DNA of 64,000 nt, from positions 186,001-250,000 of the forward strand of contig CAZSQM010000001.1 in the NCBI GenBank assembly GCA_964609025.1. The letters run 5' to 3'. Position numbers and translations under genes: made by a program. The stretch comes from SIG307 sp964609025. Its GTDB lineage: Bacteria; Bacillota; Clostridia; Lachnospirales; Lachnospiraceae. A model generated the notes under the pieces. It worked only from the letters and a program-made list of their open reading frames with translations, made no database searches and had not been told where the DNA came from. Of the stretch, positions 24,523 to 32,908 are shown piece after piece (positions within the stretch are counted from its first letter, which is position 1; each line of letters starts with the position of its first letter).

Positions 24523-24567
24523 CATCCACCGGTTCCGATGTCGGAAACATATTGGAACCGGCGGATG
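24523..24567 (-). promoter_or_regulatory. Stem-loop in the leader of the transporter operon
   Basis: CATCCRCCGGTTCC-type arms (24523-24536 and 24554-24567) pair over 14 bp with one G-U and a 17-nt loop, about 80 nt before the binding-protein start. No T-run follows. It may be an operator-like or mRNA-stabilising structure. Confidence 0.4.
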
Positions 24568-24574
24568 CCCAGAA

Positions 24575-24635
24575 CAAAAAACCGCCGGACGGAGACTTGC
24601 GTGTTCTACGCATCTAGTCTAACCGTTCCGACGGT
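24575..24635 (-). terminator. Intrinsic terminator after the Fic gene
   Basis: On the minus strand ACCGTCGGA pairs with TCCGGCGGT (9 bp, one G-U), enclosing GACT/AGTC, and is followed by TTTTTT. It begins 15 bp after the Fic stop codon. Confidence 0.65.
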
Positions 24636-24649
24636 AAAATATACTGATT

Positions 24650-25321
24650 TTAAAAACGCTTCCAGCATTTTTCTTTCATGAATTCCACGATTTTTCCATT
24701 GTCACAATCTTCGTAATATGCAACTAAAAGCCGTTTAAACACCGGAACCTCCGCTTCGGGAATCACTAACAGCCCCTCCCCGCAGGATATTAGATAATGA
24801 TTTGCAAATATTACCGATGCCCGCCTATTTCCGTCTGTAAAAATCTGTGTTTTCATGCAGTAAAGGCATAGTCCGATTGCCTTATCAATCGGTTTACCCT
24901 CTGCGAAAACAATATCATGTATTCTCTCCTTTACTTCAGGTTCCATCGGAAGCGGAGGAACATAACTGCATCCGCCGATTGTTACAGGCACTCCCCTGAT
25001 TCTTCCGCCCTCCGCAAAGAATCCTTCATTTACAAGTCTGGCAATATGGCACAGCACATAATAATCACCGGGCGCAGACAACACATCCTTATCCAGAATA
25101 AACTCCCATGCATATTTCAAATTTAAAATTTTCTGGATGTCAGCCGATGTCATACCGTTTACGATTCCGTTTTCAAGAATTGTCTCCGTCTGCGGAAAGG
25201 TTGTTGTTACCCCTTCGAGAATTGCCTGGTCATAAATATTGGCTTTCATATTTGCTCTTGCAAAAACAAGATTCTGCTCCACACGCCCGGAAAGCTCGAA
25301 TTCACTATAACCAAGCTCCAC
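24650..25321 (-). CDS. Fic/Doc-family protein, 5' end uncertain
   Basis: About 223 residues. The Fic core is visible as QIFTDGNRRASVIFANHYLI, a variant of HPFxDGN(G/K)R in which the catalytic His is replaced by Gln. Earlier, YVLCHIARLVNEGFF and YVPPLPMEPEVKERI match a Fido clade common in gut Clostridia. Family members transfer AMP or other phosphoryl groups to proteins; the missing His makes activity uncertain. The GTG at 25321 lacks a good ribosome site, while the same frame stays open upstream to 25399 (contains REARELKKAIRKTEKQ) without a start codon, suggesting that the 5' end was lost or shifted. Confidence 0.6.
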   Translation of the reverse strand: MELGYSEFELSGRVEQNLVFARANMKANIYDQAILEGVTTTFPQTETILENGIVNGMTSADIQKILNLKYAWEFILDKDVLSAPGDYYVLCHIARLVNEGFFAEGGRIRGVPVTIGGCSYVPPLPMEPEVKERIHDIVFAEGKPIDKAIGLCLYCMKTQIFTDGNRRASVIFANHYLISCGEGLLVIPEAEVPVFKRLLVAYYEDCDNGKIVEFMKEKCWKRF

Positions 25322-25470
25322 AAGCTGCTTCTCTGTCTTTCGAATGGCTTTTTTTAATTCCCGCGCTTCTCTCGAATATCGCAGTAAAGCCCATTCTCGT
25401 CAAAACTTCGGTCCTATCAATTTCACGTTACATGGGCAGCAATTTACGCTTGGTACCATAAGGAATGCTC

Positions 25471-26424
25471 TTATTCCTCTACATCCATCTCTAAACCAGC
25501 TTCTTTTACCTTGGCTAAATCCACCCACATAGCCGGACGAATTGAAACCGCTTCAGTATCTACCCATTGTCCCTCCATCATTATTTCTCCAAACCTACCG
25601 ACACATGCAGCCATGTCCGGCTCTTTTCCCGGACTACGTAACCACCAATCGTAATAATCTGTTGTATTTAAATAATGTTGATACGGCATTAAATCATATT
25701 GCGGAAGCTCCACATCCGGCACAATTTGCGTTCTTCTTTCTGAATCGGAAGAGAAATATTTTTGTGCCTCCTCTATACTTAGTAGAAACAAATAATCTAT
25801 TGTATCCTCGCCGCCATCGGTTCCGTATATCGGATTATCGGCTGTTTGAACCACTGTTTCACTGATACACGATAATTCATCTTGTTGAAACATTGAATAC
25901 AGTAAATATTGATTTAAACATTCTCTTATCGCACTATTTTCCCATGTAAACCCATTATCCTTTTGTTCCAGATATTCCTCATTGCTGACAAAAGAAAGAA
26001 TATCAACACTCTGCAACGATATTAATAAAATCTTCCCATCCCTTTGCTCCAATACAAGCCACTTTAAAGGATTATTGTCATAGTAAACACCATATATATT
26101 GTTATGATGACAATACTCTCCAAAGACCACAACATCCCCAACCTTTACTTCATTATCCGTTCCTAACAATGTATAAGGCTCCGGTCCCGGTGTTGGAGAA
26201 GCCAAGAGCGCTTTTCTCTCTTCTTCTCTTTGCTCCTTCTCCATGAAATAAATATCTTTTTCTGACATTGTTGGTTGCGGTTCAATAGTCAATTCAGGTT
26301 CATCTGTTGGACTAATAGTCTGTGTTGGCGACATCGGAATAGGTGTCGGTTCTGCATCACTGCTATTACATCCACACATATAAGCAACAATAATACTTAC
26401 AATCAAAAAAAAACTTCTTCTCAT
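25471..26424 (-). CDS. Secreted lipoprotein with DUF6273 domain
   Basis: A 317-residue protein with a lipoprotein signal (VSIIVAYMCGC, Cys about residue 19). A Pro/Thr/Glu-rich linker (about 25-80) follows, then a domain with PLKWLVLEQRDGKILLISL, FTWENSAIRECLNQ, DWWLRSPG and SIRPAMWVDL. These are the hallmarks of DUF6273, a domain common in secreted Firmicutes proteins and related to formylglycine-enzyme-like or C-type-lectin-like folds. Its role is unknown, probably surface binding. AT-rich compared with neighbours. It follows the broken CBM2 gene by 26 bp and may share its riboswitch-controlled transcript. Confidence 0.72.
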   Translation of the reverse strand: MRRSFFLIVSIIVAYMCGCNSSDAEPTPIPMSPTQTISPTDEPELTIEPQPTMSEKDIYFMEKEQREEERKALLASPTPGPEPYTLLGTDNEVKVGDVVVFGEYCHHNNIYGVYYDNNPLKWLVLEQRDGKILLISLQSVDILSFVSNEEYLEQKDNGFTWENSAIRECLNQYLLYSMFQQDELSCISETVVQTADNPIYGTDGGEDTIDYLFLLSIEEAQKYFSSDSERRTQIVPDVELPQYDLMPYQHYLNTTDYYDWWLRSPGKEPDMAACVGRFGEIMMEGQWVDTEAVSIRPAMWVDLAKVKEAGLEMDVEE

Positions 26425-26450
26425 ATTATTCCTCCTGAATATATCCTAAT

Positions 26451-27305
26451 TTAACTAATGATATTTGAGTCTACAATTTTTCCGTCAATAATCTCAAATA
26501 CATTCCATCTTGTTCCCTTTTCATTCATAGGTACAGTGTATGATTTTATTAATCTTTCTCCATGATACACTTGAACATTAGCACCCGAAAGAGATAATTC
26601 CGTTGAACTCAAATTCCATCCATTGGTATAATCCTGAACATAATATTGATACTTCAACTCTTTATCTACCGCAACTGTTACTGTTATTGTTTCCGGACCT
26701 TCGCTCCATGTATCATCAATATCCAACTGTGCAACTATCTCTCCATCCTCAAAATGTGTCATGTTCCAATAACATACATGGTATAATTCTTCTCCTTGTT
26801 TTGTAACATACAAATGCGAATCCAAATCCCATGGTCTTTCTCCCCAAGTAAGTACTATGCGATACTCATCACCTTTCAGCTCAGGCGAAATTGCAGTACT
26901 CTGAACTCCTATATATGGTACGCTCACAATTTCCATGTAACTTGTAATATATCCATCCTTTTCTATCTCAATTGTATAATATCCCGAAGGCAACTCCAAT
27001 AAATACTTACCATCCTGGTCCGTCTTCACAGTCTGAGTTATGTCTCCATCTTCAAACACTAAGTCCTCAATTTTTTCTCCCCAATATCCTCCTTCCTTTA
27101 CATTAATTGTCGCGTCGGTAATCCCCTCTCCCGTCAACGCATCTTTTATATACCCTTTAACTTCATTAACTTCTCCTTCAGCGGAATCCGGATAAAGCGT
27201 AATGTCTAATAATACTGCTTTGTTACTCTCAATCCAAACATTCTCTATCTTCTTGGTCATGCATCCCTTACCAGTCACATAAAGATTATACATACCTTCA
27301 CGCAA
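26451..27305 (-). CDS. C-terminal part of a broken secreted protein (carboxypeptidase-regulatory-like repeats)
   Basis: About 284 residues of beta-sandwich modules: EVKGYIKDALTGEGITDATINV and GKYLLELPSGYYTIEIEKDGY are CarboxypepD-regulatory-like (peptidase-associated) repeats, and IVLTWGERPWDLDSHLYV begins a DUF2135/YfaP-like domain. There is no signal peptide and the TTG at 27305 has no ribosome site. The open frame continues upstream as GGAYELILREGMYNLYV, out of phase with the CBM2 piece that ends three bases away. The two parts therefore look like one surface protein broken by an out-of-frame deletion. Confidence 0.55.
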   Translation of the reverse strand: MREGMYNLYVTGKGCMTKKIENVWIESNKAVLLDITLYPDSAEGEVNEVKGYIKDALTGEGITDATINVKEGGYWGEKIEDLVFEDGDITQTVKTDQDGKYLLELPSGYYTIEIEKDGYITSYMEIVSVPYIGVQSTAISPELKGDEYRIVLTWGERPWDLDSHLYVTKQGEELYHVCYWNMTHFEDGEIVAQLDIDDTWSEGPETITVTVAVDKELKYQYYVQDYTNGWNLSSTELSLSGANVQVYHGERLIKSYTVPMNEKGTRWNVFEIIDGKIVDSNIIS

Positions 27306-27307
27306 TA

Positions 27308-27604
27308 TTAACTCGTATGCTCCACCACAGTGGCATTCCAGATATTCTGAATCTCATGGGCAAACTCAAAAGTAAGTGCCCAGTCACAGATTTCAGAATC
27401 GCCGGTATTAGCAATCTTCACATCTGCATTGAATGCACCGTCCCATGCATCCGTAACATCAAACTCCACCTCGTAACCTTCATACACGTAGTTTTGCATC
27501 GTCCTTTCTTCTGCCGATGCAGTCTTGGTGTTTACACCAAATGTGGTCAACACCATTGCTGCAGCGAGCAATCCGCTCACTAAGCGCTTCATTCCTTTTC
27601 TCAT
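27308..27604 (-). CDS. N-terminal part of the broken secreted protein (signal peptide + CBM2-like module)
   Basis: 98 residues: a Sec signal (MRKGMKRLVSGLLAAAMVLTTFG, cleaved after ASA; motif given in part) followed by YEVEFDVTDAWDGAFNADVKIANTG and WALTFEFAHEIQNIWNATVV, the first half of a CBM2-type cellulose/chitin-binding module. The second half, with the usual WN motif, is missing; the frame stops just after. Start at 27604 behind AGGAGGAGG. A c-di-GMP riboswitch and a consensus promoter lie upstream, so the transcript should be made, but the full protein cannot be. Confidence 0.65.
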   Translation of the reverse strand: MRKGMKRLVSGLLAAAMVLTTFGVNTKTASAEERTMQNYVYEGYEVEFDVTDAWDGAFNADVKIANTGDSEICDWALTFEFAHEIQNIWNATVVEHTS

Positions 27605-27677
27605 TGTATCCTCCTCCTGTTTGCGTGAATGCGGCATAAATAGGAAAAGGCCGCAAATCACAACAATCGTTTATGAT

Positions 27678-27762
27678 TTGCAGCCGAACTATCTTAGCAC
27701 GTTGTGCCGTAGACTCCAAGCTTTGCGCCCCTAAGTTTCCCCAAGTATGCCTTTGTCGATTT
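27678..27762 (-). ncRNA. Cyclic di-GMP-I (GEMM-I) riboswitch
   Basis: Read on the minus strand, the segment shows the GEMM-I core in order: ACAAAGGCAtAC, a GGGGAAACTT hairpin with GAAA loop, GGGGCGCAAAGC, GGAGTCTACGGC, and GCTAAGATAGTTCGGCTGC closing P1. It sits 75-160 nt before the start of the CBM2-like gene. An ATAAACGATTG... stem region follows, where the switch may act. It senses the same second messenger that the HD-GYP protein at 59978-61042 is expected to degrade. Confidence 0.85.
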
Positions 27763-27772
27763 ACACATGTTC

Positions 27773-27801
27773 ATTCTACCACGTTCGTTGCCGAATGTCA
27801 A
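27773..27801 (-). promoter_or_regulatory. Sigma-A promoter of the riboswitch transcript
   Basis: Minus strand: TTGACA, 17 nt, TAGAAT. Transcription starts about 5-10 nt before the aptamer. Confidence 0.8.
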
Positions 27802-27812
27802 TAGACTCTTAT

Positions 27813-27945
27813 CTTGAGTTTCCGTACTTTTGTCCACAGGCTCATACTTTCATACGGTATCCAATAAACAGATTTCAAAAATCCGGCAGAATGGTGTTTT
27901 AGGATGGTTTATTCGTTTTTGAAGTGCAAAGTACGGAAACTCAAG
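27813..27945. repeat. Inverted-repeat element (18-bp perfect arms)
   Basis: CTTGAGTTTCCGTACTTT (27813-27830) is exactly complementary to 27928-27945, enclosing 97 bp with weaker internal symmetry (AATAAAC, TTTCAAAAA). No coding capacity. It looks like a small non-autonomous mobile element just upstream of the riboswitch promoter. The remainder of 27605-28165 contains no gene. Confidence 0.55.
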
Positions 27946-28090
27946 CATTATTGTTTATTGTAAAATATAAATGCCGAAAAAAGGGGGAGCCTTAGAACCA
28001 TTAGTGGTACAACAGAACCTCCGCCACACGGCATAGAGATTAAGGAAATAGAAAAACCTGTCCCCGAACCATCATCATGCTGAATAAATA

Positions 28091-28154
28091 GCCGGACGAT
28101 GCAATGATATTCCCCTGTCTGCTTAACTGAGAGTATATCATTACATCATCCGGC
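28091..28154 (-). terminator. Long stem-loop after malQ
   Basis: A 20-bp stem (28091-28110 with 28135-28154, two G-U type changes, arms starting GCCGGACGATG) with a 24-nt loop begins 11 bp after the malQ stop. The T-rich tail is weak (TATTTATTC). Confidence 0.6.
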
Positions 28155-28165
28155 TTATCTGACTT

Positions 28166-29713
28166 TTATTCCTCTTCTGTTACCTCTTCCTCCTCCGGCA
28201 GAATCGGATTCTTATTTTGTCTGCGGTACATCCATGCGAGCGTCTGGTAATACTGGACATTAATTCCCGCATACTGCTCCTTTTTCATGCGCCACTGCCA
28301 GTTTCCTCCCAGCGTGGACGGAAAATTCATGCGGGCTTCATTTCCGAGCCCCAGCAAATCCTGCATCTGAAAAATCGCCGTATGCAGCGGACTCCGATAG
28401 GTTGCCCGAATCAGGGCGTCCGCAACAGGCTCCTGTCTGCCGATACCGAAATACTCCCGGATTCTGCCCATATCCCAGTCCGATTTTCCGGAAAGGCATC
28501 CGTACAGTGTTTCATTGTCATGAGTACCGATATAGGCAATGCTGTTCACCGAGGTAATGTTATGCGGCAGATACGGATTGTCCGGCGTACAGTCCAGGGC
28601 AAACTCTAACACCTTCATCCCCGGATACTCGTTTTGCTGCATCAAATCAATCACCGGCTGTGTGATTACGCCTAAGTCCTCCGCAATAATCTTTCCGTCG
28701 CCCACCGCTTCATTGATAACGCGGGTCAGCTTTTCCCCCGGTCCCTTTTTCCACTCGCCGTTCATTGCGGTTTCGCTCTCCGCCGGAATCGAATAATAAT
28801 TCACGATTCCGATAAAATGGTCAATCCGAATCACGTCATACCGGGCTGCCGAAATAGCCATACGCTCTCTCCACCACGCAAAATCCTGCTGCTCGATGAC
28901 ATCCCAGCGGTACAAAGGATTCCCCCAGCGCTGTCCGGTTGCGGAAAACAAATCCGGCGGAACTCCCGCAATGTTAATCTCTCTGCGAAGCTCGTCTAAC
29001 TCGAACAAATCATAGTGCGCCCACACATCGGCAGAATCCATTGCCGTGTAAAGCGGAATATCTCCGATTATGGCAATTCCTTTCTTTTTTGCATACTCCC
29101 GCAGGCGGTTCCACTGCTCGTCAAACTTAAACTGACAGAACATATAGTAACCGATTTCCTCGGAAAGAGAACGCTCCACCTCCGACAAAGCCTTTTCCTC
29201 GTGCAGACGAAGCGGCATTTCCCACTCCTGCCACGGCTGTCCTCCGAGGGAGTCCTTAATTGCCATAAACATTGCATAATCCTTCAGCCAGTAGGCGTTT
29301 CTTTCACAAAAGTCGGAAAACTCCTTCGTTCCCTTATGTCTGCTGTTACGGTAAGCAATGTGAAGCACCTCGCGGCGTCCCTCATAAAGCGCTCCGTAAT
29401 CGACACAGTCCGCCGACTCTCCCCATAAAATTTCGCTGCAATCCTCCACCGAAAGAAGCCCCTCCTCAATCAAGGTCGGAAGGTCGATAAAATACGGATT
29501 CCCCGCAAAGGCGGAAAACGACTGATACGGGCTGTCACCGTATCCCGTCGGACCCACCGGAAGCACCTGCCAGTAGGAAAACTCCATTTCTCTTGCAAAA
29601 TCAACAAACGCAAGCGCCTCCCTACCCAACGTACCGATTCCGTAAGGTCCCGGAAGACTGCTGATCGGCATCAGAATACCTGCGCTCCGTTCCCAGTTTT
29701 TTTCTGTTTCCAT
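28166..29713 (-). CDS. malQ: 4-alpha-glucanotransferase (amylomaltase, GH77)
   Basis: A 515-residue GH77 enzyme: ERSAGILMPISSLPGPYGIG at the start, YWQVLPVGPTGYGDSPYQSFSAFAGNP, the nucleophile region RYDVIRIDHFIG (Asp), acid/base in IIAEDLGVIT (Glu) and IGTHDNETLYG (stabilising Asp); all key residues are present. It transfers maltosyl units between malto-oligosaccharides in the cytoplasm. ATG 29713 with AAAGGGG is preferred over an upstream ATG at 29746 without ribosome site. An extended -10 (TGGTATACT, 29766-29774) lies upstream. It complements the MalEFG-like transporter 4 kb away. Confidence 0.95.
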   Translation of the reverse strand: METEKNWERSAGILMPISSLPGPYGIGTLGREALAFVDFAREMEFSYWQVLPVGPTGYGDSPYQSFSAFAGNPYFIDLPTLIEEGLLSVEDCSEILWGESADCVDYGALYEGRREVLHIAYRNSRHKGTKEFSDFCERNAYWLKDYAMFMAIKDSLGGQPWQEWEMPLRLHEEKALSEVERSLSEEIGYYMFCQFKFDEQWNRLREYAKKKGIAIIGDIPLYTAMDSADVWAHYDLFELDELRREINIAGVPPDLFSATGQRWGNPLYRWDVIEQQDFAWWRERMAISAARYDVIRIDHFIGIVNYYSIPAESETAMNGEWKKGPGEKLTRVINEAVGDGKIIAEDLGVITQPVIDLMQQNEYPGMKVLEFALDCTPDNPYLPHNITSVNSIAYIGTHDNETLYGCLSGKSDWDMGRIREYFGIGRQEPVADALIRATYRSPLHTAIFQMQDLLGLGNEARMNFPSTLGGNWQWRMKKEQYAGINVQYYQTLAWMYRRQNKNPILPEEEEVTEEE

Positions 29714-29797
29714 ATACAATCCCCTTTCGGTTTGATTCCTTGACATTTACTTTGCCCTTGCGGATAGTATACCATATCGGAAGCAGAAAAACCAGAA

Positions 29798-29923
29798 TTA
29801 TTGTTTTTTATAAAAAACTAAACGTGTCGTTATATTTTGCAAATAAAAACCTTTGATTATGTGTGTTTTCAGCTCTTGTAAAATCTTAATTACGTGTCCG
29901 GGAGGCACTTCAAACTCATCCAT
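29798..29923 (-). CDS. 41-aa ORF resembling the start of a HigA-type antitoxin
   Basis: ATG with a perfect AGGAGGTGATGAT in front encodes MDEFEVPPGHVIKILQELKTH and stops after 41 residues. The F-x-x-PPG-x-x-I/L-K-x-x-L pattern is the N-terminus of HigA-like antitoxins, whose XRE helix-turn-helix is missing here. It is probably a truncated remnant. The rest of the gap 29714-30136 is AT-rich and carries the promoters noted. Confidence 0.4.
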   Translation of the reverse strand: MDEFEVPPGHVIKILQELKTHIIKGFYLQNITTRLVFYKKQ

Positions 29924-30038
29924 ATCATCACCTCCTCGTCTACATTAAGCATTGAAATCGATTTCATAGATAAAGACGTTTTTTCAGCCGGAAAGGTTCA
30001 AAAAACATAATTTCATTTTATTTCACATAAAATACAAT

Positions 30039-30067
30039 TTGCGAAACACTTAACTTTATGGTATATT
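30039..30067 (+). promoter_or_regulatory. Sigma-A promoter of the Fic gene
   Basis: TTGCGA, 17 nt, TATATT; about 65 nt before the ATG at 30137. Confidence 0.65.
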
Positions 30068-30136
30068 TGAGCTATGGAAACACTGAATTTACCGATGCTC
30101 CCCCAGAACTCTTTTAATTGAAAGCGAGGTGTTACT

Positions 30137-30742
30137 ATGCTTGAAAACAAACTCGGAATAGATAATTCTGCCGAGCTTGCCCGTGAGGAAGAACGCATAA
30201 GCAAGAAAAAGGCAATCGAATTATTTGAAAACAACATTCTTGATAATTTTGAAGCCGGCAGATTCAGTACACTTTGTGCCATACACAAGTATCTGTTTCA
30301 CGATATTTATGGTTTTGCCGGAAAAATTCGCACAGTAAACCTTGCGAAAGGAAATTTCCGCTTTGCGCCGCTTATGTATTTGCAGGCTTCCCTTGAAAAC
30401 ATTGATAAAATGCCACAATCGAATTTTGATGAAATCGTTGAAAAATATGTTGAGATGAATATTGCCCACCCATTCAGGGAGGGCAATGGCAGAAGTACCC
30501 GTATCTGGCTCGACCATATTCTTAAATGCGAAATCGGCAGGGTAGTTGACTGGAGCAGGGTTGATAAAGAGGATTACCTGCTTGCTATGGAACGCAGTCC
30601 CATTAAAGATATTGAAATAAAATATCTGCTAAAAAATGCACTTACCGATGAAATAAACAGCCGTGAAGTCTATATGAAGGGCATCGATTACAGCTACTAC
30701 TACGAAGGATATACAACATATAAGGCAGAGAACCTTACCTAA
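30137..30742 (+). CDS. Fic-domain protein adenylyltransferase
   Basis: A 201-residue protein with the full Fic motif HPFREGNGRSTRIW, flanked by LCAIHKYLFHDIYGFAGKIRTVNLAKGNFRF, the typical Fido helices and flap. It would AMPylate target proteins using ATP. The N-terminus starts MLENKLGIDNSAELAREEERIS; I see no clear S/TxxxE(G/N) inhibitory helix at either end, so if it is a toxin its antidote would be a separate protein, and none is adjacent except the truncated ORF at 29798-29923. It starts 9 nt after AAGCGAGG. AT-rich. Confidence 0.85.
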   Translation: MLENKLGIDNSAELAREEERISKKKAIELFENNILDNFEAGRFSTLCAIHKYLFHDIYGFAGKIRTVNLAKGNFRFAPLMYLQASLENIDKMPQSNFDEIVEKYVEMNIAHPFREGNGRSTRIWLDHILKCEIGRVVDWSRVDKEDYLLAMERSPIKDIEIKYLLKNALTDEINSREVYMKGIDYSYYYEGYTTYKAENLT

Positions 30743-30759
30743 GAGGCTGTCGCACGCGA

Positions 30760-30835
30760 AAATGCGCGATTCAATTCATTTACTTTTTTGCTGCCGGCTC
30801 TTTTCAAATGGAAATAGAGCGGAAATCGCGCATTT
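30760..30835. terminator. Bidirectional stem-loop between the convergent Fic and fliS genes
   Basis: AAATGCGCGATT (30760-30771) and its exact complement (30824-30835) enclose a second weaker pairing (CCGGCTCT/AGAGCGG). The neighbouring word GAGGCTGTCGCA recurs in inverted form near 58886-58897. Confidence 0.55.
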
Positions 30836-31315
30836 CTACGCCATAAATCCTCTTCTTGCTTCATTCCCGTTCACATACATCTCATTTAGCGTGCCGCGGC
30901 CGTAGGTCAGTCCCGCGTATACCTGCTGGGTATTCTTCATTACCGGGCCGCTTACGTCTTCCTCGCTGACCTTTCGATAGCCTGCAAGGAGCTTTTCCAT
31001 GATTTCCGTCACGCTCTCTAAAAGCTCCGGCCGTTTCTGAAGCCTTGCCGCCGTCAGCTCCCGGTTTGCGAAAATATAAAGGCTCATCAGGCGGTAGGAA
31101 AGTCCCACCTGATAGTCAAGGGCCCCCATCAGTTCGCTTACAAAACGTCCCGCGTGTGCAAGCTCCTTGTCGTACACGGCCGTATCCCCTGCCGCAAAGG
31201 CTTCTTTTGCCGAACGGATATCGCTTAAAATAATTTCATACATAATGACAATCAGCTCGCTGCGGGACGCCTGCGTTACCCGCATACTGAATTCCTGTAT
31301 CAATTCCTTTTTCAT
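30836..31315 (-). CDS. fliS: Flagellar export chaperone FliS
   Basis: A 159-residue helical protein: FSMRVTQASRSELIVIMYEIILSDIRSA and YDKELAHAGRFVSELMGALD are the FliS pattern. It binds the C-terminal helices of newly made flagellin in the cytoplasm and keeps them from polymerising before export. It lies 119 bp downstream of the flagellin gene in the same direction. It is a little longer than B. subtilis FliS (133), with a C-terminal extension. Confidence 0.8.
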   Translation of the reverse strand: MKKELIQEFSMRVTQASRSELIVIMYEIILSDIRSAKEAFAAGDTAVYDKELAHAGRFVSELMGALDYQVGLSYRLMSLYIFANRELTAARLQKRPELLESVTEIMEKLLAGYRKVSEEDVSGPVMKNTQQVYAGLTYGRGTLNEMYVNGNEARRGFMA

Positions 31316-31371
31316 GGTCTGCCTCCGCCTTTCCTTGTACTTTTTCCTGTCGTTTCACAAGCTGCGGTCCT

Positions 31372-31420
31372 CTGACAATCCCTCTGTCTTCCACAGCAGT
31401 TCCAAACGCGATTGTCAGGT
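31372..31420 (-). promoter_or_regulatory. Intercistronic hairpin between flagellin and fliS
   Basis: CTGACAATC/GATTGTCAG, 9-bp stem with a 31-nt loop, no T-run. It likely shields the flagellin mRNA 3' end or reduces read-through to fliS. Confidence 0.45.
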
Positions 31421-31434
31421 CCCGTTTTTATTGT

Positions 31435-32856
31435 TTAGCTCTGAAGCAGTGACAAAATGTTCTGCGGTCTTTCATTTGCCTGGGCAAGCATTGCATTGCC
31501 CGACTGGGACAATACCTGCTGCTGCGTATAGGTTACCATTTCCTTTGCCATATCCACGTCTTCAATACGGGAAAGGGCTTCGGTCAGATTCTCCGCAGAA
31601 ACATTCAGACTGTTAATGGAATGCTCCAGGCGGTTCTGATAGGCGCCCAGCTTTGCACGGATGGAAGAAACCTCGTTTACCGCGTTCTCAAAAATCGTAA
31701 TTGCCTTCTGCGCCGATTCCTGGGTATTTACGTTGACAACCGAGGTCCCGAGCGTATCGGTGTCTACCTTCGGGATACGCACCTCCATCGTCTGCCCTTC
31801 GTTTGCACCAATCTGCAAATCCATCGGGCCCGCCTTTAACACGGTAACGGTTGCGGTCGCCGTTCCCTCCACCTTAAACTTCATCTTAAAATCATTGACA
31901 TCCGTAACGGTAACATAATCTCCGTCAATGGAAACCGTTGCCGTCGGTGCAAACCCGGTACTGTAATCCAGCTCCACTACCGCGTCCACGCCTGCCCCCT
32001 TTACGCCGGAGGTAATCCCTAACGCTTTTGCCAGTGCCTCGTTGGTACAGTAAATTTCTATGGACGCGTCGTCGCCCTTATCTACGCTCTCAAAGGAAAG
32101 GCCCTCTGCGTCCGCCAACGTACTCGGCTGCATTTCTCCCGCAGCGTCCTCCGCTACCGGCACAACATTCACATCTACCGCAGAACCGGCATTTCTAAGC
32201 TTCTCGTAAATGTCGCTTAATGTATCCGTTGTTTCTACTTCAATTTCCTTTTCGTTGATGGAGATTTTACCCTCAAATCCAAGGGCTGCCGTTTTACTTG
32301 TGGTCGCCGGAAATGTTGTTTCGATTTTCGCCGGCTCCGGTGCGGTCGTAACCGTAAGGGAATACTCCGTAATATCTACCGAATCCGACAAAGAAATCAA
32401 CTGTATCTTTTCGTTGTCGGAATAGGAACGACGGTCCACCGTACCGTTTAACAGCTTTTTGGTATTAAATTCGGTCGTATCGGAAACACGGTTGATTTCC
32501 TCGTTTAACTGGTTAATCTCATCCTGAATTGCCTTTCGGTCCTCATCCGTATTTACGCCGTTTGCCGCCTGTACGGAAAGCTCTCTCATACGTTGCAGCA
32601 TTGCTTCTACCTCGTCCAACGCGCCTTCGGCGGTCTGAATGACCGAAATACCGTCTGCCGCATTCCGGGAGGCCTGCTCCAAGCCCGCAATCTGTGTTTT
32701 CATCTTTTCGGAAATTGCAAGACCCGCTGCGTCGTCTGCCGCGCGGTTAATGCGAAAACCGGAGGAAAGACGCTCTAAGCTGGTATCCAGTTTGCTGTTC
32801 GTCTTTCCGAGAATGTTGCACGCCTTTAAGGCGGAAATGTTATGATTAATTCTCAT
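31435..32856 (-). CDS. Flagellin
   Basis: A 473-residue flagellin. The conserved N-terminal helices start MRINHNISALKACNILGKTN and contain LSSGFRINRAADDAAGLAIS; the C-terminal helices end AMLAQANERPQNILSLLQS. Between them is a variable surface domain of about 200 residues rich in Thr, Val and acidic residues. It is exported by the flagellar type III system with FliS and builds the filament. ATG 32856 is preferred because the protein then begins at the conserved MRINHN; AGGTGA lies in front. It follows the DUF6240 gene by 52 bp and shares its sigma-D promoter. Confidence 0.95.
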   Translation of the reverse strand: MRINHNISALKACNILGKTNSKLDTSLERLSSGFRINRAADDAAGLAISEKMKTQIAGLEQASRNAADGISVIQTAEGALDEVEAMLQRMRELSVQAANGVNTDEDRKAIQDEINQLNEEINRVSDTTEFNTKKLLNGTVDRRSYSDNEKIQLISLSDSVDITEYSLTVTTAPEPAKIETTFPATTSKTAALGFEGKISINEKEIEVETTDTLSDIYEKLRNAGSAVDVNVVPVAEDAAGEMQPSTLADAEGLSFESVDKGDDASIEIYCTNEALAKALGITSGVKGAGVDAVVELDYSTGFAPTATVSIDGDYVTVTDVNDFKMKFKVEGTATATVTVLKAGPMDLQIGANEGQTMEVRIPKVDTDTLGTSVVNVNTQESAQKAITIFENAVNEVSSIRAKLGAYQNRLEHSINSLNVSAENLTEALSRIEDVDMAKEMVTYTQQQVLSQSGNAMLAQANERPQNILSLLQS

Positions 32857-32908
32857 CGTGTCACCTGTTCCTTTCCGGGCGCCGTCCGCAGGCTTTCCCG
32901 CTACGCCT

